Positions 49,701 to 62,303 of a DNA stretch of 64,000 bases are shown here, piece by piece. The stretch spans positions 1,625,194 to 1,689,193 of the forward strand of contig VXAI01000038.1 in NCBI GenBank assembly GCA_013399305.1, given 5' to 3'. The DNA comes from Rostratula benghalensis. Lineage: Eukaryota > Chordata > Aves > Charadriiformes > Rostratulidae. Numbering within the stretch: the first letter of the stretch is position 1; the number at the start of each line of letters is the position of its first letter. The position numbers were made by a program, and so were the translations under genes. Below the pieces are notes generated by a model. The model saw only the letters and a program-made list of their open reading frames with translations, made no database searches and was not told the origin of the DNA.

Positions 49701-52700
49701 CGTCTTAGAAATGGCTGTTTGACTTGTAAGATGGGGGAGAAAACCCACAAACCTTGAAAAGATGTGCAGGTACATGAGTTCCACCAAGATGGCACTGAAT
49801 GGGGCCTCTAGGCTACTTGGTGACCTCTTTTTGATTTAGATTGATGAAGATTGTTGCTGATTTGTCAATGGATTGATGTCTGAGTACCTCAAACGTTATC
49901 TTTGGGCTTAACAATGCAGGTGTTTGTATTGCCTGTCAATTCTTGGTTCAGGATTGAGGTCTAGATTTATTGTCGAAGTAATTTCTAATGTATATATTCA
50001 GAATTTACCTAAGAAAAGGGTAAATTGCCATTCTTTGTTGGCTTTATAGTGGGATTGAAGTTCCTGAATTAGTTGTGTGAGATTGCTTAAACATGCTACA
50101 AATTTAACAGTTGTTTTTTTTTTTTTAAAGAAGCTATGTAAAAAAGATGTTGACACTGACTTTTTTTCTTTTTTAACACAGATTGGAAACCTCCAGCTGC
50201 ACAAACTGGATGAGCTTGACTGCCTTGTCAAAGGCTTATTGTATATAGACTCTGTCAGCTTCAATGGCCAGGCAGAGTGCTATTATTTTGAAAATGCCTC
50301 AGATCCTGAGAGATGCCAAAAGATGCCTTTTAACCTGGATGATCCATACCCGTTGCTGGTTGTTAACATCGGTTCAGGAGTCAGTATTTTATCAGTCCAT
50401 TCCAAAGACAACTACAAAAGAGTAACTGGAACAAGGTAACTTAAAAACTGAAGTTGGGGTTGGAACTCTGTGGAACAATGAGCTTTCTGTTTGCAAAGTG
50501 GTTCTTCTCCCTGACTTCCCCTACCTACCTCTTCCCTCACTTGGTAGTACAGACAAGTATTTTATGTTTAATTTACATCTGTATTCATTGAAGCCCCCTG
50601 TAGTTCTGTTACTGAGAAGATTTAGCCAGTATCTTCTTGGCCAACCAATGAGTGCTACAAGTGTTCTGTAGTGAGTGTTTTACAGGTTTTGTCTTAACTT
50701 TTGGTAATGTGTCCAGTGAACTTGTGTTTCTCTTGCTCTAGAAGAATAAATACACCCACATGTTATACAGAAAATAATCAAGGGTCAGAGTCAGTGGCTT
50801 GGCCCTTGGGTATTTAGGAAGTTTTAGTCTCTGCTGAAGTCTTCCAGTTTTCACTTTGAGAGTTTGTAGCTATTTGTTAGCTCTCACTGTGTGGTTAGCT
50901 TCTTGTAAGTGGCATATAAATGTTAACTTGGTTGACAGCTATTTCTGTAGCGAACCTTGAGCAAGAAAGCAGACAGTGTTGGAGGACTTTATATTTGTCA
51001 GACAATTTTTGATGTGAGGAAATACTATTTAAAAGCAACTAGTTTTCTTTCTTAGTCTAGGTGGAGGGACTTTCCTTGGTTTATGCAGTTTGTTGACGGG
51101 CTGTGAAAGTTTTGAAGAAGCTCTGGAAATGGCATCTAAAGGAGACAGCACACACGCTGATAAGCTGGTTCGAGATATTTATGGAGGAGACTATGAAAGA
51201 TTTGGCTTGCCAGGATGGGCTGTAGCATCCAGGTAAGCAAGAGATCTTTTTGATGGTTCTTTTGCTAGTTTGGTGGGCTTCAAAAGCAAGAGTTAAACAA
51301 TTAATACAGAGAAAGCTACTTTTTTGCAAACTTTTGTTGTAATGAAGTTATGATTTAATTCTAAAAGTACATATACTCGGTTTGCCTGAAAATTTAAAGC
51401 TACCTGCAAATGGAGGTTGCTGTTCGCTGGGTGTTGAAGAAACCTCATGCATTACGTCATATACAGCTTTAGGTGAGGTCAGGGAGAATGTGAGGAGATT
51501 ACAGGAGTGGCAATAACAAAGTGCAGAGGAAATCCAAAGCAGATTACTACTTGACTTCCTAGAATCTTTTGGTGGGGCTGCTGTCCAGAGGGAAGGTGAG
51601 TGGAAGAAGGCACTTTTGTTGCACTTGCAGTAATATCTCTTCATTTTTTTTGAAAGACTCTTTTATTGATACAAGGCTAAGTACAGGCACCTGGCATAAT
51701 GTGCTAGCTACTTTTTTCACTTATGAAAGCTGTTGAACATAAACACTTTGCACAGTGAAAATGAATGTATTTTACTGCCAATTACAGAGGGTTTTTTGTC
51801 ATAGCTGTAAGTTTAATTTCCATTGGGGCAGATTATTGGTGATGTTACAGCTTCTCTTCTCTTAAGAAATGTAAGAAGAATAAACTTTTGGAGTGTGAAA
51901 CTAGTATGTGTGTAACAGAGTTAATTAAATCTTTGCTCTTATTCAGCAGTAAAAGGTCTTAATTCACGGTAACTTAATTCTTCTCCATATCTGGCCAGCT
52001 GAGTCCAAGCCTCTTCAGAGAGCATATGCTGAGAGGTTTTGCTGTGTGCACACTTTACAGTTCTAGTCAACACATCTTAATTTGCTGTGTATATAGGTAC
52101 TTTTTGTTCTCATCTACTTTTTAAGCCCATTAGAATCTCTAATGACTACTTTCAGTTATAGAATAATCTGCTTTCTGTCTCTCCTAACTGACTTGGTTAT
52201 GGCAGAGTCCTTAATGGTAAAATACCACGCATAGCAATGCGTTCTTGTCTTTTTTTTTTTTTTTTTACATAATTTGTAAAAAAAGTTCTACTTTGTTTTA
52301 CAGTTCTACTGTGTATTGTGATGGAAATGTTCTTCTAATCTAGAAGTCTTCAGTTATACAACCTAAGTAGCAGTCTGTTAGCTGTTTATTTTCTTTTTCA
52401 GAGGATTGCATCCTGTCATAAAACCATTCATCTCATCTCTCTTTTGGCTCTACTTTGAGAATAGAGGATTGGGTAGATAGTGTGAGCGAGGAGGCAAGCA
52501 TGGGGAATTGAAGGATGGGTTGACTGAACCGACTTAGGCATTGACTTAATTTAACAGTGACTAGGTTTGCCAAGTAGTCTTGCCTAAGAATGCGACTGCT
52601 TTTTATTGTAGGTGCTTCCTCATGAGAGTCAACAATCGAAACACAAATATTTTGTTGGGGGTCATTATTGTAATAAGAACAACTGTTTGCTGTGAAGGAA

Positions 52701-55700
52701 TAAACTCCTGTCATACTGTCAATTGTCAAATTGCTGTATTTGCTACAGACTTCAAAAAGGACCTCCTTAAGAACAAACATGAGACATTCGCTTCCAGAAC
52801 TACCTCAAATGGACATAAATCACTTTGTACATAATGAATTTTTTTTTTGTTACAGTTTTGGGAATATGATCTACAAAGACAAGAGAGAGTCTGTTAGTAA
52901 AGAAGATCTTGCAAGAGCCATATTGGTCACCATCACCAATAACATTGGGTCTATTGCCCGGATGTGTGCAGTAAATGAGGTAAAAACTTCTGACAAGGAA
53001 ATGATCTTTCTATAGGTCTATTATTTGGTTTCAGATTAAATGACTGCTGAAATGATGCATCATTTTAAACCTCTTAGTATGTTCTCAGATGAAATGAGGA
53101 GATACATTTAGTATTACAGAATTGGTTCAGAATATTTTTACTGTCTTGGGAGAAGTGGGACAAGGATGTTTTTGCCAGTGGGGCAGTAACCTGATGAAGA
53201 CGGCTTCAAACTTTGTTAAGGAACGGAAACCAAGGGTTGCAGATAAGTGAGGGGTAAAGGGACCATAGGATGTTGTGATGAAATGACTTCAAGTCCCCTT
53301 GCAAAAACTGGACAATTGTGGTCCCAACTGAAGTCTCTGTGCACAAACACATGCAGCATCTCTAAGCTCTGGTTGTCATGAGGGACTATCCCAACCCCTG
53401 TTGGAAGGGTAACATAGCAGATAACAAGGAATCCATGCTTCTCAGCATACCGGGGACAATTTTCTGACAGAAGTGCTAGGCAGGCTGACAGGCAAGCACG
53501 GTGCTGGACCATGAGTGAAGAACTGGTTAGGAATTTTGGTGGCCATCTTGAAATAGAGTTTAAGGTCCTGGGGAAAGTGAAGAAAGCAAGTAGCAGAATG
53601 GAAATTCTAGACTTGGGGGGATTTAGGAAGCAAGACCTAATGGCATAAGGAGCCCAGAGTTGCCTGTTGATCTTCCAGGACAGCATCCTCACAGCAAAAG
53701 CAAGAGGCAGGGTACAGACTGGCTGGGGAGAGGCATTGCAGAGCCGAGGTGGGTGCTGGCAGCAGTGTTGAACTGACTGCAAATCAACAGTGTACATCTG
53801 CAGTGGTGAAGGCTGACCTTGTGCTGAAATGCATTAGCAAGGACATAGCCAGCAGGTCAGGAGAGGTGATACTTCGGACATGACCTTTTTATCCCCTTCC
53901 TCCCCAACCACCACTATTTTCAGAAGAGCAGCGCTGACAACTTCCAACTGTATCACAACTACGAATTACAAGAAATGGTTAATAGGGATCCATAAGCTAA
54001 TATCTTGAACTGATGTATGGAGATAAAATGGATTTAATTATTTTGGCTTCCTGCTATAGAGCAGAACTACATTTGACTGGATGACTTAAAAATGTGTTTA
54101 TTTTGTCTTCCCCCTGAACTAATCAAGATGGTGAAAAAACAGTTGCATGTTAGTCAATTGAATGCAGGTTGAGTTGTCATATTAGTTCTTGCAGCAACTT
54201 GGATATGAGTACATAATTAACCACTATGTTAAGCACTAACACAAATTTTCTTTGGTTCTTGCTCTCATATCATTAAGCCAGTATTTAATGTTGCTTTTAT
54301 GTTACATATATTTCAGTGAATGGGGAAGTGGAGCGTTTTGACTTTTTTTAACATTTGACTTAATTAGAATTCACAGCTCGCTTCTAGAATTTGAGTCTTA
54401 GTCTAATCTTATACTGAGGTATATTGAGGTCTGAAGATGAAAGGAACATCTGTTATGTCTTACTGTCTTCGGCTTCTTTACAGTGCTGCCTTGTTGCATA
54501 TGGATCAAGCAGCATTGTACAGGGCTATGAAGGCATTGAGTCTTCTCTACCCATTTTGAATATGAGTAATTTTCATTTAATTTCATTTTTAGCTGGGCTG
54601 TTTCTTTAGCTTAGTTATAATGCTGGCCTAATTTGAAACAAATGCTACTTCTCTGTAAATTAAGTCTTCTAGTTCTTGAGGGTTCCATGTTTTTTTTCCT
54701 TTTCCCCAAGTATGCTGTGTTTTAAATTTTGGAACCATTTTTCAATTGTGGGTTGTTTGGGGTTTTGTGGGTTGTTTTTTGGGTTTTTTTTTTTTTGTCT
54801 TGCTCGAGACAGTCTGTTCTTTCATAGCTTAATTTAAGCTGTGTTAAACAGTGAAAAGACTTAATCCTTTGCTGTTTTTCTCTTCTTAGAAAATAAACAG
54901 AGTTGTGTTTGTTGGCAATTTTTTACGTGTGAATACTTTGTCAATGAAGCTTCTTGCATATGCACTGGATTACTGGTCCAAAGGCCAGCTGAAGGCCTTG
55001 TTCCTGGAACATGAGGTACGCTGTGGTTCGTTTATATGTATGTATTGTTTTACCGTAAATCAAAAATGCATGTATTGAGTAACTGTCACATGTGTGATAA
55101 CCTGAGACACCAAATACTCAGTAAACATTGAAAATAGGCTTCTCATACTGTATTGATTCTCTGGGGACATCTCTGTCTGCCAGGGAAGTACTTCAGTCAC
55201 TTTGGGGTATCTCTGTTTGTGCTATTGAACATGGTTTTGAGTGGCAATAAGAGTAAGTACTGTATTTCAAAAGATTAGAGAGATTTAATGTTTTTAATTA
55301 CAGGTGTAACAGACAGTAGTCTGTCTTGGTGCTAATGTCAGCACTGATAGCAGAATGGTTCCTTATTAGTTCAACCACCTTCAAATTTTAAATTCTTGCA
55401 TTTGGTCAAGTATAAATTCCAAATGCTTCTATATTTCAGTTATAGGGAAGGGGAACACCTTCTTTCCCTAGAGGGGAAAACTAATCCAACAGGAGAAGGT
55501 ATTTTTTTGTGTGCAGGTAAGTATACGGTCCAAAGATGGTGTTGAAGTTAAGACATGATTCTTGGAAAAAAATGTGAGGTGCAGTTAATTTAAGAAATTT
55601 TGATTTTTACCTTAGGAATAGTGTTGCTGTCAATATTGAAGATCCCTTGGCAACCAGCTCTTGTAGTAAAAACAAACCAAACCTGCATTCCTTGCTTTAG

Positions 55701-56017
55701 GAATGACTGACATGTGTCTTACAAGTCCTGCTGTATATGGGGAGACTTGGGGTGAAATCTCCTAAAGTTAAGCTAGATAAGGTTAAAATGTTTGCTTCAC
55801 AAAGCTTTAAAAAATTATTTTAAAAGATTGTATATTGAAAGTGTATGCTATCTTTGCCAGAACATTGGTCCACCAAATGCTTTGTTGTCACTGAAATGTG
55901 ATTAGTATAGGTTTTCATCTGCTACTTGAACCTGAAATGGTTTTTTGTTTGTTTTGTTTTGAACAGGGATACTTTGGAGCTGTTGGTGCTCTTCTTGGGT
56001 TGCCAAATTTCAGTTGA
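40741..56017 (+). CDS. PANK3: PANK3, pantothenate kinase 3 (complete, seven coding exons)
   Basis: Phosphorylates pantothenate to 4'-phosphopantothenate with ATP, the first and controlling step of CoA synthesis; a mainly cytosolic homodimer inhibited by acetyl-CoA. Exons at 40741-40768, 48216-48568, 50182-50435, 51056-51232, 52856-52979, 54890-55015 and 55967-56017 join in frame to 1113 nt (370 residues plus stop), the same length as human PANK3. Landmarks are the ATP-binding loop DIGGTLVK at 17-24, the catalytic Glu138 in KLDELDC, the [10 protein letters not shown] loop, Arg207 in KRVTGTS (acetyl-CoA contact), LGGGTFLGL, and Ala269. These residue numbers agree with known human PANK3 positions. 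The short N-terminus ([10 protein letters not shown]) lacks the mitochondrial or nuclear extensions of PANK1 and PANK2. The start has a good context (gcaccATGa, A at -3). Intron 5 hosts mir-103-1, confirming PANK3 rather than PANK1 or PANK2. Confidence 0.98.
40769..48215 (+). other. PANK3 intron 1 (7.4 kb)
   Basis: Its first bases are still CpG-rich. The rest is AT-rich with one diverged CR1 3' end (43145-43325). No other feature recognised. Confidence 0.85.
43145..43325 (+). mobile_element. CR1 LINE 3'-end fragment, sense, diverged
   Basis: It begins agagaggttgtggagtctct, then accttggaggattcttgaaa, and ends with gttgcactagatgatctcca, gagggtccttccaatcc and tgcgtgatag. This is the CR1 3' subfamily with the ...gttggactagatgatctccagagg... 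motif, in the same order. The boundaries are approximate. Confidence 0.85.
48216..48568 (+). CDS. PANK3: PANK3 coding exon 2: ATP-binding loop
   Basis: Acceptor tatttt-cacag, then ct completes Ser10 and [14 protein letters not shown] follows. The exon encodes residues 10-127 and ends phase 0 at [11 protein letters not shown] before gtaggt. Confidence 0.97.
48569..50181 (+). other. PANK3 intron 2
   Basis: AT-rich intron with T-rich tracts just before its acceptor. No repeat family or RNA gene recognised. Confidence 0.85.
50182..50435 (+). CDS. PANK3: PANK3 coding exon 3: catalytic Glu138 and CoA-binding Arg207
   Basis: Acceptor ttaacacag, then [14 protein letters not shown], with the catalytic Glu at residue 138. 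It runs to residue 211 (KRVTGT, Arg207) and donor acaag|gtaact. Confidence 0.97.
50436..51055 (+). other. PANK3 intron 3
   Basis: Short intron of 620 bases; nothing further seen. Confidence 0.85.
51056..51232 (+). CDS. PANK3: PANK3 coding exon 4
   Basis: Acceptor tttcttag. The split Ser212 is followed by [16 protein letters not shown] and the exon ends GLPGWAVAS before tccag|gtaagc. It covers residues 212-270, including Ala269. Confidence 0.97.
51233..52855 (+). other. PANK3 intron 4
   Basis: AT-rich; holds a run of about 18 T near 52.25 kb and a polyT tract before the acceptor. Nothing else recognised. Confidence 0.85.
52856..52979 (+). CDS. PANK3: PANK3 coding exon 5
   Basis: Acceptor tttgttacag, then Ser271 and [20 protein letters not shown] to ARMCAVNE (residue 312), phase 0, donor gag|gtaaaa. 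Confidence 0.97.
53340..53720 (+). mobile_element. CR1 LINE internal (ORF2) fragment, sense, degenerate
   Basis: Word order follows the CR1 region between endonuclease and reverse transcriptase: gttgtcatgagggactatcc, tgttggaagggtaacatagc, ggggacaattttctgacag, ggtgctggacc, gagtttaaggtcctgg, gaaattctagacttgggg and ggcataaggagccc. CR1 counterparts are the 'gtcatgggtgacttc...', '...gacaacttcctgac...', '...gagttcaggatcctg...' and '...ctggacttcagg...' stretches. Many substitutions and frame breaks make it an old, dead copy. The long minus-strand open frame over it is a shadow. Confidence 0.75.
54461..54538 (+). ncRNA. MIR103-1: mir-103-1 microRNA precursor
   Basis: Hairpin from tactgtcttcggcttcttta to ggctatgaaggcattg. 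The 5' arm is 54471-54493 (ggcttctttacagtgctgcc + ttg), the loop is ttgcatatggatca, and the 3' arm carries mature miR-103-3p at 54508-54530 (agcagcattgtacagggcta + tga), identical to the known vertebrate sequence. It lies in PANK3 intron 5, the same host intron as in other vertebrates, and is transcribed with its host. miR-103/107 microRNAs act on metabolic targets, so host and microRNA are thought to be functionally linked. Confidence 0.98.
54508..54530 (+). ncRNA. MIR103-1: mature miR-103-3p
   Basis: 23-nt mature strand on the 3' arm with seed GCAGCAU, fully conserved. Confidence 0.97.
54890..55015 (+). CDS. PANK3: PANK3 coding exon 6
   Basis: Acceptor tcttcttag, then [20 protein letters not shown] through ALFLEHE (residues 313-354), donor gag|gtacgc. 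It begins about 350 bases after the mir-103 hairpin. Confidence 0.97.
55016..55966 (+). other. PANK3 intron 6
   Basis: 950-base AT-rich intron; no element recognised. Confidence 0.85.
55967..56017 (+). CDS. PANK3: PANK3 terminal coding exon 7
   Basis: Acceptor tttgaacag, then [16 protein letters not shown] and stop tga at 56015-56017. Confidence 0.97.
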   Translation, partial: GYFGAVGALLGLPNFS

Positions 56018-59000
56018 AACACCGGATGTCACTACACTGAACTATTTTCCACCTGAATGATACTTGTTTATGGCAATGGGAACTAAACCTAGGGAGGGGA
56101 GAGAAAAAAAAACAGCAGTTTTTCTGTAACTGTTTTTAAGAAGTGATGAGCTACTGAATATTGCCATTGTAAGGAAGGGAGTTTCATTCTGTTGGGCATT
56201 GGAAAATGTGCTTTTTGGTACATGTAGCCAGTATTGAACTTCTAATATGCAATACATTCTCTGAAACAAGCTTCCAGAAGAAGGAATACCAATCCTTGAA
56301 GTGCTCAGTGTGTAAATACTGCAAGTGTACCCCCGAGGCTTTAGGCCCATCAGTGTTGTATATAATTGATGAATGAAAAATTACTTGCATTACTTATACT
56401 GTATTATGAGCACAATTTCCCACGTGTACTTGCAGAAAACAAATTTTAAAACAGTAAGGTACTATCTACATGGTGAGGAAACTGTAGACAGTTGCTTCCC
56501 GCAGTGGGAATAGTAATTATTTTTGTGTAACGGAGCTAGTATTAATCCTTTAATTTTCTGTGGGAAGATTAGAAACACAAAAAATCAGCCAAAGCAGCAG
56601 ATTAAGCAGTTGATGTTTTGAAGGTTTTATGAAGATATTAACTTGTGATCTTCAGGTATTTGAAGATGCAGGTGGTATTTTGAGAAGATCCCCTCTGTCT
56701 TTGGCTGGATTTAGAGAATAATTTAATGATTAATGGAAGCAAGTTTTGGTGGGTGGAATATTTTTGAGGACTTGACTTTCAAAATGCGTTCTGGCTTTTT
56801 TTTTTGTCTCAAATTCTGACATCATGCATCATTATTTGTAAAAGTACTACAGAGTCTGAGAGAATTGAAGAAATGCATACAAAATAGATTAAATATGGGA
56901 CCTCATAATTCTGATGCTTTGGCTCATTTCTGTGGGATAATTTCTTCCCCCATCCTAGTAATTTGAAAATTTGTTTTCTCCTTAATTTTGTAAAGAGTTA
57001 GCTTGCTTTTAAATTTGGAAGCTTGGTTTTGATAATGGAGGACTGCATCAGAGTTTGTATTGCACCACCAAAAGGACCAATATTTAGTGCACTTGCAATA
57101 TGGAACCGTTCATCAAATTGTGGCCTTGGGATAAGATCCGTACTCTAGAACTGATCTTTAGATTTTTCTGTATACTTTTCAAGTTTATAGTTACGATTCT
57201 TGTAACAAGTTTAGCCCTGAAGCCAGGGCATGAGATCTTAAACTTGTAAGAATACTATACAGTCATTAGCTATATGACTCTCTGTGGGCTAAAGAGCTAC
57301 CCAATTTTATGGTATTATTTTAATGTTAAATATTTCCTATAAGTGCATGAGGAACAGCCAGAACACATTCATATGTTGGGTTTTAAGGTGTTTTTAAAAC
57401 TTCATTGCTTGGATATTCCAGAGCATAGCTGTGTTAAATTCACAGCCACACCCATCTAGTGTGTTACAAACCTCTATGTACTACTTTCAGTCCTCTTTTT
57501 CTTAAAATTGAAAGGCCCATACTAACATTATACGGGTTGTTTGTTGTGGGTTTGTTTGTTTCATTTCTGTGGTTCTTTAAGAGTTAGAGTAACTTAGAGT
57601 AGTCAATTCATTAAGCCCAATGCTAATCACAAATGCAGTTCCATTTATTGCTAGTTCTCCTGGTACTCCTACTACATTTCCGTTGTCCTTGCTTTGATGT
57701 TTAGTTGTAGACATAAAAAAAAAAATCCCAAACAAAAATGGCAGTGACAGTTCAATCTAATGCTAAATTAGAGCATTTTGAGAAAGTAAGTGAATATGGG
57801 TTTTACAGAATGTCTTTGTAAAGGTATAATGAAATGTAGAAATGAACAGCTGTATTCTGTTCCTTTTAAGTTACATTTCACTATAGAAGGTAACCTTTAT
57901 TTGGTTATAGAACTTCATAAAAACTTTTTTCCTGAATGTTTTGATGCCCCCCTGATAATTTTGAAAACCCAACTGCGAATTTTTCTTGCAAAGTGAGGTA
58001 CTTTAATACACATACTACAGCTTATTAGAAACAGTTCCTTTAGACTATATTTATTGCTACTTCACTTCTCATTTTCTGATACTGAAAGAGAGCTGCTCTT
58101 GCAGCAGTAGTTAGAAATAACTGTATATTTAACCAGAGCACATGTAGGACATGATTACCTAATGACCGTGGTTAATTTAAACCGTTTGAGGTTGATATGA
58201 CCTAAGATAAGTTTTTAAAATAAATTGTACAGAGTTACAGGATAATTTAATGGAGTAATTCTTGAATAGCTGTACTGTATATAAACTACTGTGAGAATCA
58301 AAAGGTATGCTCTACCTCTGCTTTACTTCCCTTGAGCTTCTAAAAAATTTGGTTTTATCAGCGCAATTGTTAATTCATTGCAAGAGCAAGTGGAGAAGTT
58401 TTCAAGGCCTGCTGTAAAACCCAGGGGTCCTGTATGTAAGCCACAGCTGTGGGTTTCATCTCACTTTGTCTCAACTTAAATCTTGTTACTAGGGTCTCCA
58501 AAGATTGACTCTACCATCAATAGAAATGCTAGGCATCACAAATAGCTTTGAGATAAGCCTTAAAGTCTTTGCATCTAAATTTTCTTCTAAACAGGTTGAA
58601 AAGGCTTGTTTCTTTTATACAAATCACTTGAACTAAGTTGCTTTTTCCTGATTATCTCTGTTTTTACTTTCACCCTTGCCATTTCTTTTCCTCAAAGCTA
58701 ACTGATAGAAACGGCTTTAGAGCAAATCGATTCGAGGCAGAGTAGAGAAAATTTGGGGTTTTCTCAGGGCTACTGTTGTCTTCTCAATTGGAACCACTTT
58801 TAGAGGAAAGTTGAGAGAGGAGTTCTTCTAAAGGAAAATGTAAAGCTCATTTTGAATGTGTAATTGTTTCCATCTCAATCACCCATGTTGAGTGCCTTTT
58901 AATTTTTTTCATATAATGCCAATTTTGCTGGTACTGGGACTTTATCCAGGAGGTTTCCTGAACAGTGTTGCTTCCAAGAGAAATGGCAGATTTATCTGCC

Positions 59001-61959
59001 CTGGAAGCAATGCCTTCAGTGCAGCTAGAGACGCTGGGAAAACAGCATCAGGTTTCTGGCTTACTATCCCTCTAGCCCTTATCTTGGCATAATACTTTTG
59101 CATTTTGTGGTCAAATCCCTCCAGCTTGGTCTTTTTATGTATTATGCACAGTTTTGTTTTAGCAGCATCTCTCTAAAAATCATGCAACATTTTTGTTAGA
59201 TAAGTGCAGATTATTTCTGGCCAAAGAAGTTCATTTTTAGATGAAGTTATTCCAAGTTGATAGGGTTATTGAACTGAACCACTTTCACCTTCCTATACCT
59301 ACTAGGGCATTTGCAACTTGAAGGACAAGGGAACGGCTGATATAATTCACTTTGAATATTTAGTGACCTGGAATCAGCACATCCTCAGCATTCTTTTTTG
59401 AGGTTATCAGAGGTTTAAGTATAGACTTTTTTCCTTTCATAAAGCCTCAATAAATTCAACAGTTTGGAGAGAAGCAGCACTGATAGACTTTCTTTGTCTT
59501 ACAGTTTGGTTTTCAAAGGGTGTTCAGATGTCTGACCTGCCTTTTGAGGATCTTTCCTCTGTTCTGCAAGCAAGCACCTGTGTGAGTCAGCCAACACCTC
59601 TGTAATTCCAGAGTTACAGCTTGGAAAGAATAGGGGAAATGTGCTGTCCCACTTAGTCTCAGCCTGTATATTTAGAACAAAAGTTCAGTTTTGGCATCTC
59701 ATAACAGATTAAACATTCCTTCAGTAGTACTGTGACATTTCTACTTGCATTTGAGTCGTTGGTAATATGCATGCAAGGTGATTATATTGCCTTTTAAAGG
59801 CTGTAATATTAACTCTTTGTCCAGTGTAGGTCTGCAGGAAATACCTACTTCCAGATACGTTGTAATAACTTCTCATTTCTAAATGTTTCAGAACAACAGT
59901 TGGAACTAGAGTCTTCTCTTGAGAGAAATCTGTGCTGCTTAAAGACTAAATGGTATCATCCACATTCAGTCATTAATTTTTGTTAATATCTAAATTTACA
60001 TTCAACTTATGTTAAAATACCACTTTTGCTATCCACAGTCTGGATACTAGATGGTTATAATCCTGAGGAAACAGCTGAGGTGAATTCAGAACAGAGATGA
60101 GGGTCGGTGCGGCTCTGCTGAGCTAGTTGTGGTCAGCTTTTGATCCTGCATCCATTTGCACACGTAACTAGAGTAGTGTTTGCCTGGCAACAGCTTTCTA
60201 TGTCTTTTGTTTCTTTGGTTTACGTAGGCTGGATTACATAATGTAACAGAGCTTTGCTGAGGTTAAAAAGTGAAAAAAACGTGGGTCAGATTAGAAGTAC
60301 TTGACCAAGACCCGTAGGTCACAGTGCAGAACTGGGAATGTGCTCAACACGTAGAGTTACTGTTTTGGTGGTATTTTTCCATTTCCTGTTAACACACAGG
60401 AGAGGGGACAGACTTAACAATCGTCGTGGGTAAAGTGCCTGAATGAAGTCATCAGGCATGACCATGGGAGATAGCAAAAATGCTTTATCATGGTATAGAG
60501 GGATAATTCCCTGCTTACAATCTTTCCAAGTTTTACTGATATATTCCAAACTGTGCTGTCAGTATTCTGTCATCTGTGACAAAATTACTAACTGTTTTTG
60601 AAAAGTCTGCAAAGAAGCCTGGCTTTTTAGTTTTTTCTTACACATATTAAGTATTCTTAAAAACACACTTTCTGAAAACATCTCAAAAGATGCTGTAATA
60701 TACTTGTAATAGAGTTAATGGAATATGGTTGAGCAGTCTAGGTTTGCATAACTGAGTGCCAAATCCTGCCCACTTCAGTTACATGAGTAGATCATTCTCT
60801 TAAACAGAGACTGTTTCAAAATATGGAGCAAGATTTGGCCTTGAGGTCTTCTGCCTGGGGAACACAGCAATGCTACTTTGCATATTCCTGCTGGTGCTAA
60901 ATCATTTGATGAAAATATACAGATTCTAAATAAAAATTGTAAATAAAAATATTTATGGCCTCGTCCTTTGGACAGACTTCATCATTTGCAAATATTTTTT
61001 GGCCTTATTTCAGATTTCCCTTTTTTGTGGGTTTTTTTTTTTTTTTTAAGAGTATGTGGACTGTTTGATAATGTGGCAGGTCATTGGCAGGTTTGGCTTC
61101 CGGTGCTGCTTTCTGTAAGGCCCATAACATTCCTGTGTCGTTATGATATGGATGACTTTTCATTGCCAGATTTCAGTGTTGTTCTTCATCTTGTCTTCTA
61201 GCTGTTTAAACATATAGTATGAAGTAGAACACGATTGGCATTTGTTCTCTAATAAAACTTAAAGAAAATCAGCCATTACTGTAAGCATTGGGGAAGTAGT
61301 TGAAAAAGCAATAAATGCCCATTTAAAATAATTTTTAAAGCTAAATGTGTTAATTTGCCGTGTATATAAAATAAACTGGAATAAGAGGTATCAGTTTCTA
61401 ATCTTTGCTATAAATTGCTAGCATTTTGCAATCCTTCTAGCGTCAATTTAAGAACATTGTAAATAGAAGCCTTGGAAGGAGATTTATTAGTTTCAGATTG
61501 TGCATTATAAAATAATTATAAGACTAGTATTTTGAGCCATGATGAATTATGACATCTAGAAGATGAAAATGAGTCTGTTGTTATAGGTATAGGATAGAGA
61601 GGGCTTCTGATAGTCTGCACTTTTTTTTACATTTGAGTTTTGGCATTTTTACAAATGAGTATTTAATTTTCCATCTACTGTCTCGTCATATGCAGGCCTT
61701 CTAATCGCCAGTTGCTGTCTTCAAACACTTGTTTTAGTTAGTTAGCAAGATGGGCAGGCAAACTTGAAAATTGTCAACCCTTCTAGAATGGAAGTTCTCC
61801 GAAGAGCCATTTGGTTAAGTTGCCTTATTCTATTACATTGCACTCTTGGTTTGTCTCCACTTTCTTGTTTACTGTTCAGACTCTGAAGTTGTGATGTAAA
61901 AATATGTGCTACAAATTTTTATTCAGAGGTTACTGAGTAATACCTTTGTGTCACCTGTT

Positions 61960-62016
61960 AATACAGCTCTTGTAAATTATAACTTTATGCCATCTGTAAT
62001 ACAGCTCTTGTAAATT
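61960..62016 (+). repeat. Short direct repeat in PANK3 3'UTR
   Basis: The 19-mer aatacagctcttgtaaatt occurs at 61960-61978 and again at 61998-62016, a 38-base offset, with partly similar flanks (acctgtt, catctgt). It is probably a local tandem duplication. Confidence 0.8.
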
Positions 62017-62303
62017 GTTTAAATTATTTTTCTTTTTATAGATTCTCATTGCTGAATGTACAGATTGGATCCCTTTATTATGTCACTGAGTAATTTGATT
62101 GGGGCCCAAATATAGCCAATGCTATAATTCATCCCATCGGAACTGTAAATAATTCTTTACTGCTTGTTTGCATGAATGAAGTTTGGATTTCATTTACTCT
62201 GTCATAACCCAACTCCTCTGTGATGGGCCTACTTTTTACTGTTTATTTTCCCGGTTTTATTACCATTTGTTCTGAATGTTGAAGCAGTACTTTGTCTTTT
62301 CCT

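Larger units (their letters stand above)
52980..54889 (+). other. PANK3 intron 5 (microRNA host)
   Basis: This intron carries a degenerate internal CR1 fragment (about 53340-53720) and the mir-103-1 hairpin (54461-54538). A T/G-rich stretch (54.74-54.80 kb) lies between the hairpin and exon 6. Confidence 0.9.

Noticed and set aside
53216..53797. 193-residue minus-strand open frame in PANK3 intron 5
   Set aside because: It is antisense to a degenerate CR1 ORF2 fragment; no known protein pattern.
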